This document shows, piece by piece, positions 8,539 through 16,774 of a stretch of 55,866 nt of DNA. Made by a program: the position numbers and the translations under genes. Source of the stretch: CF-46 sp042408445 (GTDB taxonomy: Bacteria > Chloroflexota > Limnocylindria > Limnocylindrales > CSP1-4). How positions within the stretch are numbered: position 1 is the stretch's first letter; every line of letters starts with the position of its first letter. The notes below the pieces were generated by a model. It saw only the letters and a program-made list of their open reading frames with translations, was not told where the DNA came from and made no database searches. The stretch is taken from NCBI GenBank assembly GCA_042408445.1, contig JBHORC010000001.1:1-55866 (forward strand), read 5' to 3'.

Positions 8539-9936
8539 CTAGCTGTCGAAGCCGATCCCGAGCGCGTCGAGCGTCCTGAGCAGAACCCCGCGGCGGCCCT
8601 CATTCCGGTCGGCCCGGTCCAGCTCGTGCCGGACGACGTTGACCGCCAGCGACCGCAGCGGCTCCGGCGGGAACGGCATCGGCCGGCTCTGCACGAACCG
8701 GAGGCGAAGCAGGTCCGAATCCGGCCGCAGGATGAAGTCGCGGACGACGCCGGCCGCCCAGCGGCTGGCGCCGACGCCGAGGCCCGTGTAGCCGAGGGCG
8801 TAGGTCAGCCGCCCACCCAGCGCCTGGCCGAACGTCACCGTGAAGCGCGACGTCGTGTCGATCGCCCCGCCCCAGCGGTAGGGAAAGGCGAGGTCGCCGA
8901 GCTGGGGGAAGGCCCGCCGGAAATGCCCTTCGAGCTTGTCGAACGTCGCCGGCCGGCGATCGAAGTCCGGCCCGACGCCGTTGCTCCGGTGGTAGATCGC
9001 GTCGTAGCCGCCCCACAGGATCCGGTTGTCCGCGGTCAGCCGGAAATAGTGGAACTGGTTGTTCGCGTCGGACATCCCCTGGCGCCGCTCCCAGCCGATC
9101 GCCTCGTGCTGCTCCGGCGTCAGCGGCTCGGAGACGAGGGCGTAGTCGTACACGGGCACGAAGTGGGTCGCGAGCCGACGCAGCCACCCCGAGTAGGCCG
9201 ACGTGGCGACGACGACGTGCTCGGCGTCGATGGTCGCGTTCGTCTCCGTCACGAGCCGGATACCGCCGGCACGCCGATCGACGGACCGGACCCGCGTCCC
9301 CTCGTGGATCCCCACGCCGCGCTCCTCGGCGACGCGGGCGAGGCCGCGGACGAGCTTCGCCGGATCGAGGATCACGTCGCGCCCGGGCGGTCGGTACAGA
9401 CCGGCCTCCCAGATCGGGGAATGGACCTCTGCCCGAACGGCGTCGCGATCGAGGAACTCGAGCTCCTCGCCGTGCTCCGCAGCTTCGTCGACCCACTCGC
9501 GGAACTCGTCGACCTGGTACGGCCGGTCGGCGACCGACAGCGTGCCGGTCTCCTCGAGATCGCAGTCGATCCCGTTGCCGCGGGTGAAGGCGATCAGCCC
9601 GCGGAGGTTGGCGATGCCCTCCGCCTCCAGGATCTCGAGCTCGTCGGGGAAGTGGCGGATGCCGTTCGCGAGGCCGTGGGTGAGCGAGGCTTCGCAGAAC
9701 CCGCCGTTCCGGCCGCTCGCCCCGAACCCGACGACCTCCTGTTCGAGGACGACGACGCGGAGCGACGGATCCGTCTCCGTGAGAGCGATCGCCGTCCAGA
9801 GCCCCGTGAACCCGCCACCGACGATCGCGACGTCCACGTTCGCGGTCGCCCCGGCGGGGAGCGGTGGACGCGGCGCTGGCGCCGGGGACGCTGCCAGCCA
9901 GTAGGAGATCGCGCTCGACGGGTCGACGGTCTGCAT
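8539..9936 (-). CDS. FAD-dependent amine/amino-acid oxidase (PuuB-like, DAO family)
   Basis: A protein of 465 residues. The N-terminal dinucleotide-binding motif VDVAIVGGGFTGLWTAIAL is followed by GFGASGRNGGF, typical of gamma-glutamylputrescine oxidase and related DAO-family flavoproteins. The C-terminal flavin region contains YALGYTGLGVGASRWAAG. Family members oxidise amines or amino acids with release of aldehyde or keto acid, ammonia and peroxide; the substrate cannot be read from sequence. It diverges from a class III aminotransferase gene followed by an IclR regulator, suggesting an amine catabolic unit. The start ATG at 9936 is supported by TACGAT eight bases upstream (leaderless). Confidence 0.85.
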   Translation of the reverse strand: MQTVDPSSAISYWLAASPAPAPRPPLPAGATANVDVAIVGGGFTGLWTAIALTETDPSLRVVVLEQEVVGFGASGRNGGFCEASLTHGLANGIRHFPDELEILEAEGIANLRGLIAFTRGNGIDCDLEETGTLSVADRPYQVDEFREWVDEAAEHGEELEFLDRDAVRAEVHSPIWEAGLYRPPGRDVILDPAKLVRGLARVAEERGVGIHEGTRVRSVDRRAGGIRLVTETNATIDAEHVVVATSAYSGWLRRLATHFVPVYDYALVSEPLTPEQHEAIGWERRQGMSDANNQFHYFRLTADNRILWGGYDAIYHRSNGVGPDFDRRPATFDKLEGHFRRAFPQLGDLAFPYRWGGAIDTTSRFTVTFGQALGGRLTYALGYTGLGVGASRWAAGVVRDFILRPDSDLLRLRFVQSRPMPFPPEPLRSLAVNVVRHELDRADRNEGRRGVLLRTLDALGIGFDS

Positions 9937-9944
9937 CGGGCGGG

Positions 9945-9950
9945 ATCGTA
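9945..9950 (-). promoter_or_regulatory. Leaderless -10 box (TACGAT) of the FAD oxidase
   Basis: On the minus strand TACGAT is followed by 8 bases and the ATG at 9936. Confidence 0.55.
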
Positions 9951-10043
9951 GGGTGATCGTCGGTGCGGCGACGGACGCGGCTCACGCTCCGGGCGCACGA
10001 CACGAGGTCCTGCTGTCCATCACGGGCGCCGGACGCATCCCTG

Positions 10044-10083
10044 CGAGAACCGACCAGATCAACCTGTTCTCGTGCGAATTTCG
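10044..10083. promoter_or_regulatory. Operator-like inverted repeats in the oxidase/aminotransferase divergent region
   Basis: CGAGAAC (10044-10050), 15 bases, GTTCTCG (10066-10072) form a perfect 7-base inverted repeat with centres about two helical turns apart. A second small dyad CGAA-T-TTCG (10075-10083) abuts it. The site sits upstream of the promoter at 10117. The IclR-type regulator at 11743 is the natural candidate to bind; this is inference. Confidence 0.4.
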
Positions 10084-10116
10084 AACCCCTGATCCGGCGA
10101 CCGTGCGACATCCGCG

Positions 10117-10146
10117 TTGACGTGGCTCAATCGACTATGCCAAGAT
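10117..10146 (+). promoter_or_regulatory. Possible promoter of the aminotransferase gene
   Basis: TTGACG (10117-10122), 18 bases, CAAGAT (10141-10146). A transcript from about 10153 would give a leader of some 70 bases before the ATG at 10223. Confidence 0.4.
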
Positions 10147-10222
10147 GGGCCACCGCTCGTTCCGCTGACCGGAACACCCGTCCCGTATGACGGTCCTGCC
10201 CCCAGATGGAGTACGCCCGCTC

Positions 10223-11647
10223 ATGGCCACCGAATCCCGGACGCCTGCCACGCCCAGCCTTCGCCGATCCGTCCAGCTCGCGCAGTACCAGCGCGCGCTG
10301 AAGCACCTGCCCGGTGGGACGAACTCGAACTTCCGGGCCTGGGGCGACCAGACGGTCTACATCGACCGGGGCAAGGGTGGCCGGATCTGGGACATGGACC
10401 AGAACGAGTACATCGACCTGCGGATGGGCTACGGCCCCGTGATCCTCGGCCACGGCGACGACCGCGTCGACGATTACGTCAACGAGCAGATGCGCAAGGG
10501 CGTCAGCTTCTCGCTGACCAGCGAGGACGAGGTCCGGACGATCGAGCTGATCTCGGAGCTCACCGGCTGGGTCGACATGGCCCGGATGACGGTGTCGGGG
10601 ACCGAGGCGACGATGCACGCGATGCGGGTCGCCCGGGCCTACACGGGCCGGGACAAGATCGTGAAGTTCGAGGGCCAGTACCACGGTGTCCACGACTACG
10701 CCCTGATCTCGGTCACCCCGGACAACATGAGCGAGCTCGGCGATGCCGACCGGCCCGTCCGGCTCGCCTGGGGCCGGGGCATCCCGGACGCGGTCGCTGA
10801 CACGATCATCCCCGCCCGCTACAACAACCTCGACCTCCTCCGCCGGCTCTTCGAGGAGCAGGGCGAGGACATCGCCGCGGTGATCGTCGAGCCGGTGCTC
10901 GGGAACGCCCAGGGGATCCTGCCACAGCCCGGCTTCCACGCCGCGATGCGGGCTCTCACCCAGGAGTTCGGGATCCTCCTGATCTTCGACGAGGTGAAGA
11001 CCGGCTTCCGGTTCGCCAGGGGCGGCGCGGCCGAGTACTTCGGGATCACCCCCGATCTCGCGACGTTCGCCAAGGCGATGGGCAACGGCTATCCGGCGGC
11101 CGCGTTCGGTGGCCGCCGCGAGGTCATGGAGGTCCTGCCGGACAAGGTCAGCCACGGCGGGACGTACGCCGGCAACCGGGTGGCTGCCGCCGCGGCCGTG
11201 AAGACCCTGACGATCCTCAAGGAGACGAACGCCCTCGAGACGATCCACGCGACCGGCCGGCGCGTCCAGGACGGCCTCCGCGAGGTTCTCAATCCGACGG
11301 GCATTCCGTACATCTTCACCGGCCATCCGTCGATGTTCGGGATCATGTTCACCGAAGAGGCGCCGACCGAGTACCGCGACTGGGCGAAGTCCGACCACGA
11401 GCTGTACGACGCCGTCGCGCTCGGCATGCTGGCCCGCGGGGCGATGCCCGAGCCCGACAGCCGCGAGCCGTGGTTCATGTGCGAGGCGCACGCCCAGGGC
11501 GACACGGTCGACCAGGTCGTCTCGATCTTCGAGGAGTCCCTCCACGCCGCCCTCGAGGGCCGCGCTCGGGGCGACGTCGCGGTCCACGGCACCGAGGGCC
11601 TCGGCCACGGCGGCTCCGCGGCCGCTCCGGGCTCCGCCGCCGGCTGA
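10223..11647 (+). CDS. Class III PLP aminotransferase, glutamate-1-semialdehyde aminomutase-like
   Basis: A protein of 474 residues. It has the HemL-like pattern LKHLPGGTNSNFR at the N-terminus, VSGTEATMHAMRVARAYTG (phosphate-binding loop), FEGQYHG, LLIFDEVKTGFR and the PLP lysine in LATFAKAMGNGYP. It is longer than true HemL because of a glycine/alanine-rich tail. No other tetrapyrrole genes lie nearby, and the partners (FAD amine oxidase and IclR regulator) argue for an amino-acid or amine transaminase rather than haem synthesis. The ATG at 10223 follows GGAG at 10208-10211; an upstream in-frame GTG/ATG at 10187 is less likely. Confidence 0.8.
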   Translation: MATESRTPATPSLRRSVQLAQYQRALKHLPGGTNSNFRAWGDQTVYIDRGKGGRIWDMDQNEYIDLRMGYGPVILGHGDDRVDDYVNEQMRKGVSFSLTSEDEVRTIELISELTGWVDMARMTVSGTEATMHAMRVARAYTGRDKIVKFEGQYHGVHDYALISVTPDNMSELGDADRPVRLAWGRGIPDAVADTIIPARYNNLDLLRRLFEEQGEDIAAVIVEPVLGNAQGILPQPGFHAAMRALTQEFGILLIFDEVKTGFRFARGGAAEYFGITPDLATFAKAMGNGYPAAAFGGRREVMEVLPDKVSHGGTYAGNRVAAAAAVKTLTILKETNALETIHATGRRVQDGLREVLNPTGIPYIFTGHPSMFGIMFTEEAPTEYRDWAKSDHELYDAVALGMLARGAMPEPDSREPWFMCEAHAQGDTVDQVVSIFEESLHAALEGRARGDVAVHGTEGLGHGGSAAAPGSAAG

Positions 11648-11742
11648 GTCACGCCACTCCATACACCCACGCCCCGTCCCCGCCCGCAGACCTCGCGCCC
11701 CCGGTTCCCCGTCACCCCCAGAGCACAGGGAGCAACAGATCG

Positions 11743-12654
11743 ATGGTTCTCGACGGCAACGCCGTCCGCTCGGTGGACCGAGCGGCGGCTCTCCTGCTCG
11801 CCCTTGGCGATTCGCAGGGCGAGGCCGGTGTCACCGAGCTCGCCCGCCGGCTCGGCCTCCACAAGTCCACCGCCTCGCGCCTCCTCGCCACGTTGCAGAA
11901 GCGCGGGCTGGTCGAGCAGGACGACGAGACGGGCAAGTACCGCCTCGGGCTCGTCGTGATCCGCCTCGCCGAGCGCGCGGAGCGGACCCTGGATCTCCGC
12001 GGCATCTCGATGCCGGAGCTGGAGCGGCTCGCCCGGCTCACCCACGAGACGACCGGGCTCGGCATCCTCGACGGCGACTCGCTCCTGACGGTCGCCCAGG
12101 CCGACGGGCCGAACCTCATCGCCGTCGGTGACTGGACGGGCCGATCGACGCCGCTCCACTGTGTCGCGTCCGGCAAGGTCCTGCTGGCAGCCGTCGCCGA
12201 GCGGGAGGTCCTGCGGATCGTCCGACGCGGCCTGATGACCTACACGGAGCGGACGATCACGGAGCTCGAGCCGCTCCTCGAGGAGCTGGCCCGCATCCGC
12301 CGACGCGGCTACGCGACCGCGCTCGGCGAGTTCGAGATGGGCCTGAACGCCGTCGCGGCCCCGGTCCACGATGCCCGCGGGAACGTGATCGCGGCCGTCG
12401 ACATCTGGGGCCCGGCCTTCCGCCTGACGCCGCGCCGCATCCCGGAGCTCGCGGCCCAGGCCCGCGAGACCGCGGCCGCGATCTCGGTCCGACTCGGCGG
12501 CACCGGCAGCGCGACCGCCGCCCAGCCGAGCCTTGCCCAGGCGCTGACGAACTCATCGCTCGCGGCGAGCGAGCCGGCGCCGCTGCCGACGGCGACCGTC
12601 GGCGCCAGCGCCGCAACGGCCGGTCTCGAGGCGGAGGTCGCCGCGGCGTCCTGA
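11743..12654 (+). CDS. IclR-family transcriptional regulator
   Basis: A protein of 303 residues. The N-terminal winged helix reads AVRSVDRAAALLLAL, then VTELARRLGLHKSTASRLLATLQ (recognition helix). The C-terminal effector domain contains LHCVASGKVLLA and ends near residue 255 with AAVDIWGPAFRLT; IclR effector domains bind small metabolites and control adjacent catabolic genes. The last 50 residues are an Ala/Ser/Thr-rich extension unusual for the family. The ATG is preceded by AGGGAG ten bases upstream. It follows the aminotransferase by 95 bases and may be cotranscribed. Confidence 0.9.
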   Translation: MVLDGNAVRSVDRAAALLLALGDSQGEAGVTELARRLGLHKSTASRLLATLQKRGLVEQDDETGKYRLGLVVIRLAERAERTLDLRGISMPELERLARLTHETTGLGILDGDSLLTVAQADGPNLIAVGDWTGRSTPLHCVASGKVLLAAVAEREVLRIVRRGLMTYTERTITELEPLLEELARIRRRGYATALGEFEMGLNAVAAPVHDARGNVIAAVDIWGPAFRLTPRRIPELAAQARETAAAISVRLGGTGSATAAQPSLAQALTNSSLAASEPAPLPTATVGASAATAGLEAEVAAAS

Positions 12655-12687
12655 CCCACCGGCGGCCTCGGCGCCCGGGCCGCCCGC

Positions 12688-12693
12688 TACCAT
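12688..12693 (+). promoter_or_regulatory. Leaderless -10 box (TACCAT) of the MscS gene
   Basis: TACCAT, seven bases, then the GTG at 12701. Confidence 0.55.
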
Positions 12694-12700
12694 CGAATCC

Positions 12701-13630
12701 GTGGACGTCACCAAGCCGCCGCTGAGCACGATCCTCGACGCGATCCGCGTCAGCGGGGTCCGGATCGCGATCATCGTCGTGGTCGCGGTCATCGCGTTCC
12801 GCGTCTCGAGCGTCCTGATCCACCGGATCTTCGTCGCGCTGCTCGACCGCGAGGCGACCGAGGGGACCGCCCAGGAGCTGTCGGCGGTCGAAGTCAAGAA
12901 GCGGATGGACACGCTCGACGAGCTGGGCGGTCACGTCATCCGGTTCTTCGTCGTGATCATCGCCGGGGTCATGATCCTGGGTGCCCTCGACCTGAACGTG
13001 GCCCCAGCGATCGCCGGCCTCGGCGTCGTGGGAATCGCGGTCGGGTTCGGCGCGCAGAGCCTCGTCCGGGACTACCTGAACGGCGCCCTCATCCTCATCG
13101 AGAACCAGTACAGCAAGGGCGACGTCGTCACGATCGCCGGGGTGAGCGGCGCCGTGGAGGACTTCAGCCTCCGGCGGACGACGCTCCGTGATCTCGACGG
13201 CGTGGTCCACACGGTCCCGAACGGCGAGGTGAAGATCGCCAGCAACCGAACGCGGACGTGGGCGCGGATCAACCAGGATGTCACGGTCGCGTTCGGAACG
13301 GACATCGACAAGGCGATCCGGGTGGTCGAGGAGCTCGGCCGCCAGATGGCCGACGATCCAGTCTGGAAGCGTCGGATCCTGGAGCCGCCGCGGGTGGAGC
13401 GGGTCGAACGGATCGAGGAGCGTGGGATCACGCTCAAGATCCTCGGCACGGTCCGCGCGTCGGAGCAGTGGGCCGCCGCCGGCGAGTTCCGGAAGCTCCT
13501 GCTGGAGGCGTTCGCCCGCAACGACATCCAGCTGCCCCGGCCGTCGCAGGTGTTCTTCGGCCACCCGGACGGGACGCAGGGCGTCGCGATCGGCGCGGCA
13601 CCGACCCAGGAGGACCTCGCGGACGAGTAG
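12701..13630 (+). CDS. MscS-family small-conductance mechanosensitive channel
   Basis: A protein of 309 residues, about the size of YkuT/MscS. Hydrophobic segments occur at about residues 20-45 and 75-105. The pore-lining helix and conserved start of the beta domain read IAGLGVVGIAVGFGAQSLVRDYLNGALILIE. The beta domain follows with VSGAVEDFSLRRTTLRDLDG and VPNGEV, then the alpha/beta C-terminal vestibule. The product releases solutes under hypo-osmotic shock at the inner membrane. The GTG start is supported by a TACCAT box seven bases upstream. Confidence 0.92.
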   Translation: MDVTKPPLSTILDAIRVSGVRIAIIVVVAVIAFRVSSVLIHRIFVALLDREATEGTAQELSAVEVKKRMDTLDELGGHVIRFFVVIIAGVMILGALDLNVAPAIAGLGVVGIAVGFGAQSLVRDYLNGALILIENQYSKGDVVTIAGVSGAVEDFSLRRTTLRDLDGVVHTVPNGEVKIASNRTRTWARINQDVTVAFGTDIDKAIRVVEELGRQMADDPVWKRRILEPPRVERVERIEERGITLKILGTVRASEQWAAAGEFRKLLLEAFARNDIQLPRPSQVFFGHPDGTQGVAIGAAPTQEDLADE

Positions 13631-14033
13631 GGGAGGGCGTGCCGGTTCCGGGCCGGCGGACGTTGCCTGCCGCCGCTCCGCATCCCGGTGCGCGTGACCG
13701 TTGAGCGCCCCGTGCTCCTTGCGTCGCCCGAGGTCTCTCCCGGACTCCGTTCCGAGCAGCCGCCGCTCGCCGCGTGGCCTGTCGCCACCGCCGCGTGCTC
13801 GGGCGGAGCCACGGAGGGTCGCGCCGCCGCACGCAGCGAGCACCGACCGCTCGCGCGTCGCGGCGTGGCGTGCCGCTGGCAGGCCGGCCGCGCCCCTGCC
13901 ACTCGCGTGCGCAGCTCCAGTCCGAGCGGCCGTCCGTGCGCCACACGGCGCCGGATCACCCGCAGAGGCCGCGTAGAATGGCGGAACGCCATCCGACTCT
14001 GCCGTGCGCTTCGTCAAACCACGTGAGGCACCC
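13631..14033. other. 403-base intergenic region
   Basis: No supported gene. The open frames here are low-complexity Arg/Ala-rich shadows. A 5-bp hairpin GCCGG/CCGGC lies near the MscS stop. The acetyl-CoA synthetase promoter -10 (13974-13979) and ribosome-binding site lie at the right end. Nothing else is recognisable. Confidence 0.5.
13974..13979 (+). promoter_or_regulatory. -10 box (TAGAAT) of the acetyl-CoA synthetase gene
   Basis: TAGAAT would start transcription near 13986, leaving a 48-base leader that contains the GTGAGG ribosome-binding site. No clear -35 is seen. Confidence 0.5.
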
Positions 14034-16001
14034 GTGAGCGTCGACCAGCGACCCGAGATCGAGAACCTCCTCGCCGAGCGACGGACGTTCCCGCCCGACC
14101 CAGCGTTCAGCGCGCAGGCCAACGCCCAGGCTGGCCTGTACGACGAGGCGGCACGCGATCCGGTCGAGTTCTGGGCCCGCATCGCCCGCGAGACCGTGAC
14201 CTGGCGGGAGCCGTTCACCGAGACGCTCGAGTGGGACCTGCCGTTCGCCAAGTGGTTCGTCGGCGGCAAGCTGAACATCACCGAGAACTGCGTCGACCGC
14301 CACGTCGCGAACGGACTGGGCGACAAGGTCGCCTACCACTGGATCGGCGAGCCCGGCGACACCCGGACGATCACCTACGCGGACCTCCAGCGCGAGGTCT
14401 CGAGGGCGGCGAACGCGCTGCGCGAGCTCGGCGTCGACACGGGTGACCGCGTCGCGATCTACATGCCGATGATCCCCGAGCTGCCGATCGCGATGCTCGC
14501 CTGCGCGCGGATCGGCGCGCCGCACACGGTCGTCTTCGGTGGCTTCTCGGCCGAAGCGCTCGCGGGGCGGATCAACGACGCCGAGGCGAAGCTCGTCATC
14601 ACCGCCGACGGCGGCTGGCGCCGCGGGAAGGCGACGCCGCTGAAGCCGGCAGTCGACGAAGCCGTCCAGTCGACCCCGACGATCGAGCACGTCCTCGTCG
14701 TCCGGCGCCTTGGCGACGCCGTCGAGGGCGGCACCGCGATGGAGAGCGGGCGGGACATCTGGTGGCACGACCTCGTCGACCGCCAGTCCGACACGTGCGA
14801 GCCGGTCGCGCTCGACAGCGAGCACATGCTCTACCTGCTGTACACCTCGGGCTCGACCGCCAAGCCGAAGGGCATCACCCACACGACGGCCGGCTATCTC
14901 GTCGGGACGGCCTACAGCCACCGGATGATCTTCGACATCAAGCCGGACGACGTGTACTGGTGCGCCGCCGACGTCGGCTGGGTCACCGGCCACAGCTACA
15001 TCGTTTACGGGCCGCTCGCCAACGCGACGACCGGCGTGATGTACGAGGGCACCCCGGACTCGCCGTCCTGGGAACGCTGGTGGCAGATCATCGAGGACTA
15101 CAAGGTCAGCGTCCTCTACTGCGCGCCGACCGCGATCCGCGCCTTCATGAAGCAGGGCGCGGACCATCCCGCGAAGCACGACCTGTCGTCACTGCGGGTC
15201 CTCGGCAGCGTCGGCGAGCCGATCAACCCCGAGGCGTGGCTCTGGTACCACGAGCACATCGGCGGCGGCAAGGCGCCGATCGTCGACACGTGGTGGCAGA
15301 CCGAGACGGGTCAGATCCTGATCAGCCCACTGCCGGGCGTCACGACGACGAAGCCGGGCTCGGCGACCTTCCCGTTTCCGGGCATCGAAGCGGACGTCGT
15401 CGACGGCGCCGGGAACTCCGTGCCGTTCGGTGGTGGCGGCTACCTCGTCCTGAAGCGGCCGTGGCCGGCGATGCTCCGCGGGATCTACGGCGATCCCGAG
15501 CGGTACAAGCAGACGTACTGGAGCCGGTTCCCGGGGATGTACTTCGCCGGCGACGGCGCGAAGCGCGACGAGGAGGGCTACTTCTGGCTCCTCGGCCGGG
15601 TGGACGACGTGATGAACGTGTCGGGCCATCGGCTGTCGACGACGGAGATCGAGAGCGCGCTCGTGTCCCATCCCGCCGTCGCGGAGGCCGCGGTGGTCGG
15701 CGGCCCGGATCCCGTGACCGGGGAGGCGATCAACGCGTTCGTCATCCTCCGCCTCGGCAACGAGCCGACGAAGGAGCTCGGCCAGGAGCTCCGGAACCAC
15801 GTCGCGACGAAGATCAGCCCGATCGCGAAGCCGAAGTCGCTGATGTTCGTCCCGGACCTGCCGAAGACCCGATCCGGGAAGATCATGCGGCGGCTGCTCC
15901 GCGACATCGCCCAGGGGCGCACACTCGGCGACACGACAACGCTCGCCGACAGCAGCGTGGTCGAGACGATTCGGGCGAACACGGGGGCCGCCGAGGAGTG
16001 A
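14034..16001 (+). CDS. acsA: Acetyl-CoA synthetase (AMP-forming)
   Basis: A 655-residue adenylate-forming enzyme, full length for Acs. It converts acetate, ATP and CoA to acetyl-CoA, AMP and PPi in the cytoplasm. Visible motifs are the ATP loop YTSGSTAKPKGITHT, the core motif VDTWWQTETGQI and the C-terminal lysine motif PKTRSGKIMRRLLRDIA, whose Lys is the one acetylated in regulated homologues. Neighbouring acetate-specific features such as YWCAADVGWVTGHSY are also present. The GTG at 14034 is favoured over the ATG at 14004 because GAGG lies eight bases before it. It is monocistronic or cotranscribed with the unknown gene 90 bases downstream. Confidence 0.93.
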   Translation: MSVDQRPEIENLLAERRTFPPDPAFSAQANAQAGLYDEAARDPVEFWARIARETVTWREPFTETLEWDLPFAKWFVGGKLNITENCVDRHVANGLGDKVAYHWIGEPGDTRTITYADLQREVSRAANALRELGVDTGDRVAIYMPMIPELPIAMLACARIGAPHTVVFGGFSAEALAGRINDAEAKLVITADGGWRRGKATPLKPAVDEAVQSTPTIEHVLVVRRLGDAVEGGTAMESGRDIWWHDLVDRQSDTCEPVALDSEHMLYLLYTSGSTAKPKGITHTTAGYLVGTAYSHRMIFDIKPDDVYWCAADVGWVTGHSYIVYGPLANATTGVMYEGTPDSPSWERWWQIIEDYKVSVLYCAPTAIRAFMKQGADHPAKHDLSSLRVLGSVGEPINPEAWLWYHEHIGGGKAPIVDTWWQTETGQILISPLPGVTTTKPGSATFPFPGIEADVVDGAGNSVPFGGGGYLVLKRPWPAMLRGIYGDPERYKQTYWSRFPGMYFAGDGAKRDEEGYFWLLGRVDDVMNVSGHRLSTTEIESALVSHPAVAEAAVVGGPDPVTGEAINAFVILRLGNEPTKELGQELRNHVATKISPIAKPKSLMFVPDLPKTRSGKIMRRLLRDIAQGRTLGDTTTLADSSVVETIRANTGAAEE

Positions 16002-16090
16002 GGTGGTGTCGAGGCGCCGCCACCGGCGCGAGGACGACAACCGGGAGCTGATGCGAACCGTCGAGCGATGACCAAGCCGAGGGGAATGTC

Positions 16091-16741
16091 GTGCCGATGA
16101 ACTTCCTGCGCCGCAAGAAGGACGAGGAGCCGGCCGCCGCCGTCGAGACGCCGGTCGAGCGGGCGCACGTCCCGCGAACCGGGATCGCCTTCGACGGCGT
16201 CACCGAGGAGTGGCGGCTGATCGGGCGGATGGACATCGACGGCCGCCTGTCCGACGCGCTGAACAAGCGCGAGTCCGTCTCGATCCATGCCGTGCAATGG
16301 GCACCGATCGACGGCTCGGCGGGCTTCGTCGACGCACCGGGCCTGCGCAGCGTGGACCCGTACGACCTGATCCTGGTCCTGGCGGGGGAGGGCTCGTTGC
16401 CCGAGTTCACGGACGAGGAGCGGGCCGCGCATCGGATCCACAAGGTGTCCTACGACGTCGCGCTGGACGCCCCGCCGTTCCGGATCCTCGGCACGATCTT
16501 TCTCCATCCCGGATCGGAGCCGGAACGGCTCCTGGATCGCGCGACCGAGATGTTCGTCCCCGTCGTCGATGCGGTCGCGTATCACGGCGACAACCGGGTG
16601 GGCGACCCGGAGGTCGACACGGTGCTCGTGAACCGCTTCTACCTGCGGGGAATCCAGCAGATCGACAAGCGGACCGGCGAGAAGCCGCAGCGACTGCCCG
16701 GCGAGCCGCTCGGCGGCGTGAGCTGGCAGGACCGCTCCTGA
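16091..16741 (+). CDS. Conserved protein of unknown function
   Basis: A 216-residue soluble protein. The first 12 residues are basic (NFLRRKK), followed by a short Ala/Glu linker. The body has a well-formed alpha/beta sequence: GIAFDGVTEEWRLIGRMDI, LRSVDPYDLILVLAGEG, HKVSYDVALDAPPFRILGTI, PGSEPERLLDRATEMFVPV and VLVNRFYLRGIQQIDK. No catalytic motif or membrane segment is evident. It ends 30 bases from, and convergent with, the CpaE-like ATPase gene. The GTG at 16091 is chosen because GAGGGG ends seven bases upstream; an ATG two codons in is the alternative. Confidence 0.75.
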   Translation: MPMNFLRRKKDEEPAAAVETPVERAHVPRTGIAFDGVTEEWRLIGRMDIDGRLSDALNKRESVSIHAVQWAPIDGSAGFVDAPGLRSVDPYDLILVLAGEGSLPEFTDEERAAHRIHKVSYDVALDAPPFRILGTIFLHPGSEPERLLDRATEMFVPVVDAVAYHGDNRVGDPEVDTVLVNRFYLRGIQQIDKRTGEKPQRLPGEPLGGVSWQDRS

Positions 16742-16742
16742 G

Positions 16743-16774
16743 CTGACGCGGCGGGGCCGCGCCTCCGCCGTCAG
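16743..16774. terminator. Bidirectional terminator-like hairpin
   Basis: CTGACG-(C)-GGCGG pairs with CCGCCGTCAG around a loop of about ten bases, with one bulged C. It lies between two convergent genes and its right arm overlaps the stop codon of the minus-strand gene. No T-tract. Confidence 0.4.

Noticed and set aside
6351..8603. A 750-codon minus-strand open frame opposite the DUF885 gene
   Set aside because: Antisense to a gene with clear HExxPGHH and EGWG motifs.
10066..10110. tRNA gene suggested by a GGTTCGAA-like string on the minus strand
   Set aside because: No acceptor or anticodon arms can be formed around it.
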